From an uncultured Eudoraea sp. (GTDB lineage: Bacteria; Bacteroidota; Bacteroidia; Flavobacteriales; Flavobacteriaceae), in the NCBI RefSeq assembly GCF_947490415.1, contig NZ_CANLGX010000001.1, positions 62,001 through 126,000 of the forward strand: a DNA stretch of 64,000 nt, read 5' to 3'. Both the position numbers and the translations under genes were made by a program. This document shows, in pieces, positions 62,104 to 64,000 of this stretch. The notes below the pieces were generated by a model, which saw only the letters and a program-made list of their open reading frames with translations, was not told the origin of the DNA and searched no databases. Positions within the stretch are counted from its first letter, which is position 1. Every line of letters begins with the position of its first letter.

Positions 62104-63006
62104 CTAATATGCCCACATGTCCTGTTCCCTGTCTCGTATTGTTTCTTTAATACGATCTGCTTCAAGCAACTGGAATAGTGCATTGTCTGCTATGTAATCA
62201 TTAATTATTCGATCACCCTGAACATTGTCCTCTCTATAGATCAGACCATTAAAACGTCTGGCATTCAACAACATATCAAAAGATATTGGCTGAGCCGAGT
62301 TTTGTTGGTTAAAAACCTTGGCTCTGTGTAATACCTCTCTGGCACTCGGATACCACACCCAAAAGAGTTCAACTTTATTCTCATTGGGATCCATAGATTC
62401 ATCATCTACAAAGTTGACATCGGGTGCTACCGGGGCAATACCCAACAGTCGATACTTCAATTCGCCCTGCCGCTTATCAAAATACCATATCCCTTTGATA
62501 CGATATTCTTCAATATCCGCCGCCGTAAGTTCCCTCTGGTTAATATATTCGGGGGAAAGTTGTTCACCGGCATTGATTTGCTCATATCCAAGATCTGTGG
62601 TATCAACTTTTTTCAAAGTAGCTTCCAGGTCACTGAAATTTCTTTTTTCCGTAAAATAGGAATCCACATATACGTCAGTAAGTTTACCGTTTTTAATGTT
62701 TTTCATAAAAACATCATATAACGATCTTCTGTCCGCACCGATATCAATGGTGTCAAGCGGATAATACAGTGGAAAATTTACTCTTTCATCAAGATCAATT
62801 ATCTCCCATACAGTCTTAGACCAAAGGATATCCCTGTCATCCACATAGCCGTATGGCAGCGGAGAATCATTATCCGCCGCTATTTGCGCTTCTGTCTTTT
62901 TTCCAATTTCCTCAGGCAACTTGGCATTTAAAATATTAGCCTGTGCCATCATAGATATTGGTAGTAGCGCTACAGCTCCAGCAATTAAAACATTCTTCCA
63001 ATTCAT
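62104..63006 (-). CDS. gldN: Gliding motility / type IX secretion protein GldN
   Basis: Predicted 300-residue exported protein. It has a signal peptide ending MMAQ and the GldN features: DRDILWSKTVWEIIDLDERVNFPLYYP, IKGIWYFDKRQGELKYRLLGIAPVAPD and VELFWVWYPSAREVLHRAKVFNQQN (all in part). GldN joins GldK in the periplasmic ring of the T9SS, needed for gliding and secretion of adhesins and enzymes. It follows gldM by 23 bases, the normal gldKLMN order. Confidence 0.95.
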   Translation of the reverse strand: MNWKNVLIAGAVALLPISMMAQANILNAKLPEEIGKKTEAQIAADNDSPLPYGYVDDRDILWSKTVWEIIDLDERVNFPLYYPLDTIDIGADRRSLYDVFMKNIKNGKLTDVYVDSYFTEKRNFSDLEATLKKVDTTDLGYEQINAGEQLSPEYINQRELTAADIEEYRIKGIWYFDKRQGELKYRLLGIAPVAPDVNFVDDESMDPNENKVELFWVWYPSAREVLHRAKVFNQQNSAQPISFDMLLNARRFNGLIYREDNVQGDRIINDYIADNALFQLLEADRIKETIRDREQDMWAY

Positions 63007-63029
63007 AAAATTATAATTTATTACTATTC

Positions 63030-64000
63030 TTAGTTCGTAATCTCCACAATTACCGGAGATACTTTCTTCAGTTTATAGCTTTTGTTATTCGTGATATACG
63101 CTTGAATATCGAATACCTGAACAGCATCACCTCTTTTGGCTCTTTTTAAGGCCGATTTAGCTCTTGAATCCAGTTTGTTGCCATCTACACTTACGGTAGG
63201 TTGCCCAGGCACTTTGAATTTAAATCCACTAATTGCAAGATTCAAGTCAAAATCAAAATCTTCAAGTAATGCACCAATTGTTGCAATTTCAAGATTTCTT
63301 CTAGGCATCTTGGCACTTCCTGTTTCTCCTCGAATAGATCCGGATGGTCTTGGAATATCCTTGATTCTGAACTCAGATTTTGAGGAAACACGTTGGCCGT
63401 CAGGCAATGTACCAGATGCGACAATTGTAACTGTTCTTCCCGTTCCCGGGTTCATGATATACTTACTGCCTTCTCTTTTCTTAAGACCTGGTGCCGATGC
63501 ACTCACCTTGTTATTTGGAATTCCAGGAATCGAAATCGACATAGGGTTAGAAACCCCGCGATATACCACATTCATCTTATCTGCTGCAATTAATGCTGCA
63601 TTAGGCTTAGTGATCGTGGCAAATGTTTGAGAAACAGGAACTTCCGTTCTCTCACCATCCTGAATAAATACCAGGTTACCGGCAATCTTGTGGTCTCCGG
63701 GAGCTCCGGCACTAACTAAAAGTTTTACCTGACCATTTTTGATCTCATAATCCTTACCTTCATTCAGCTTTCTTCCATCTAAAGTAAGATTTACCTCATT
63801 TGGTCTTGTTGTAGCATCTTTACGACCTAATACAACTGCCCCTGAGAATTTCTCACCAGCATAAAATGCCGATTTTTCCTGCTCCAGTAGCGTGGTATAA
63901 TTAGTCATAGAAACTTCACTGGTCAGCTGACCTTCTAACATAGACTTTAAAGCATCCTGCTCTGTAGCCTTAACATCAGATTGTATCTGAGTTATTTTAG
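63030..64000 (-). CDS. gldM: Gliding motility / type IX secretion protein GldM (5' part beyond window)
   Basis: The frame is open to the right edge, so the N-terminal part is outside the window; about 320 residues are present, and GldM is normally about 510-520. The visible part contains the periplasmic domains D2 to D4: YAGEKFSGAVVLGRKDATTRP, VYRGVSNPMSISIPGIPNNKVS and the terminal ISGFKFKVPGQPTVSVDGNKLDSRAKSALKRAKRGD (in part). GldL and GldM form the proton-driven motor of the T9SS and gliding machinery. Confidence 0.95.
   Translation of the reverse strand, partial: KITQIQSDVKATEQDALKSMLEGQLTSEVSMTNYTTLLEQEKSAFYAGEKFSGAVVLGRKDATTRPNEVNLTLDGRKLNEGKDYEIKNGQVKLLVSAGAPGDHKIAGNLVFIQDGERTEVPVSQTFATITKPNAALIAADKMNVVYRGVSNPMSISIPGIPNNKVSASAPGLKKREGSKYIMNPGTGRTVTIVASGTLPDGQRVSSKSEFRIKDIPRPSGSIRGETGSAKMPRRNLEIATIGALLEDFDFDLNLAISGFKFKVPGQPTVSVDGNKLDSRAKSALKRAKRGDAVQVFDIQAYITNNKSYKLKKVSPVIVEITN

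Noticed and set aside
1-64000. Integron integrase, transposase or phage recombinase in the window
   Set aside because: None of the reading frames shows the R-H-R-Y tyrosine recombinase pattern or a DDE transposase; insertion sequences were not found.
1-64000. CRISPR array, tRNA or rRNA genes
   Set aside because: No evenly spaced identical repeats, no cloverleaf with a TTCGA-type T loop, and no rRNA-like sequence was noticed. A tRNA search could not be run.

Overview
The window looks like the chromosome of a marine gliding Bacteroidetes bacterium, most likely Flavobacteriaceae. The right edge carries gldN and part of gldM (gliding motility / type IX secretion). There are also DUF6090 and DUF983 proteins, many Bacteroidetes-style lipoproteins, AT-rich spacers, TAnnTTTG-like -7 boxes and several formylglycine sulfatases.

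Region 1 (1 to about 24.3 kb) is an integron-type gene cassette array without a visible integrase. About twenty units of one to three genes, nearly all on the + strand, are separated by imperfect inverted repeats built like attC: an outer ...AAC / GTT... pair, an inner GTATA-type stem and a loop of variable length. At most borders the first 7 to 9 bases of a cassette (from the TT of GTT) are complementary to the bases just before the AAC at that same cassette's far end, while neighbouring cassettes differ. Cassettes that recombine at G^TT leave exactly this signature. The array runs off the left edge, where the integrase would be expected; its sites decay toward the right. The cargo is metabolic or unknown: an amidohydrolase, DUF805, DUF1254/1214, a GlxA-type regulator with a divergent small enzyme, LytTR, CPBP, two methyltransferases, a PPOX flavoprotein, an ICMT-like protein, a nitrilase, a TPR protein and a DUF5009 membrane protein.

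Region 2 (24.3 to 36 kb) holds an S9 peptidase, two GNAT acetyltransferases, a GMC oxidoreductase with its small subunit, a RidA-like lipoprotein, a VOC protein, and a four-gene minus-strand operon (zinc alcohol dehydrogenase, esterase, PhyH dioxygenase, HpcH/HpaI aldolase).

Region 3 (36.2 to 50.7 kb) is a sugar-acid catabolic locus. A seven-gene + strand operon encodes a zinc dehydrogenase, KdgK, KDPG aldolase, UxaA, UxaB, an L-fucose/L-galactose dehydrogenase-type SDR and a FucP-type symporter. It faces a minus-strand operon of a sodium/solute symporter and three lipoprotein sulfatases. Together they fit uptake and oxidation of L-galactose or a related sugar from a sulfated algal polysaccharide by way of tagaturonate and KDG.

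Region 4 (50.9 to 64 kb) is core-like: a CPXCG protein, a MarR-controlled RND efflux operon with a perfect 22-bp palindrome upstream, an LRR protein, an ABC-F ATPase, DUF983, a DadA-like oxidase, gldN and partial gldM. No rRNA, tRNA or CRISPR was seen.
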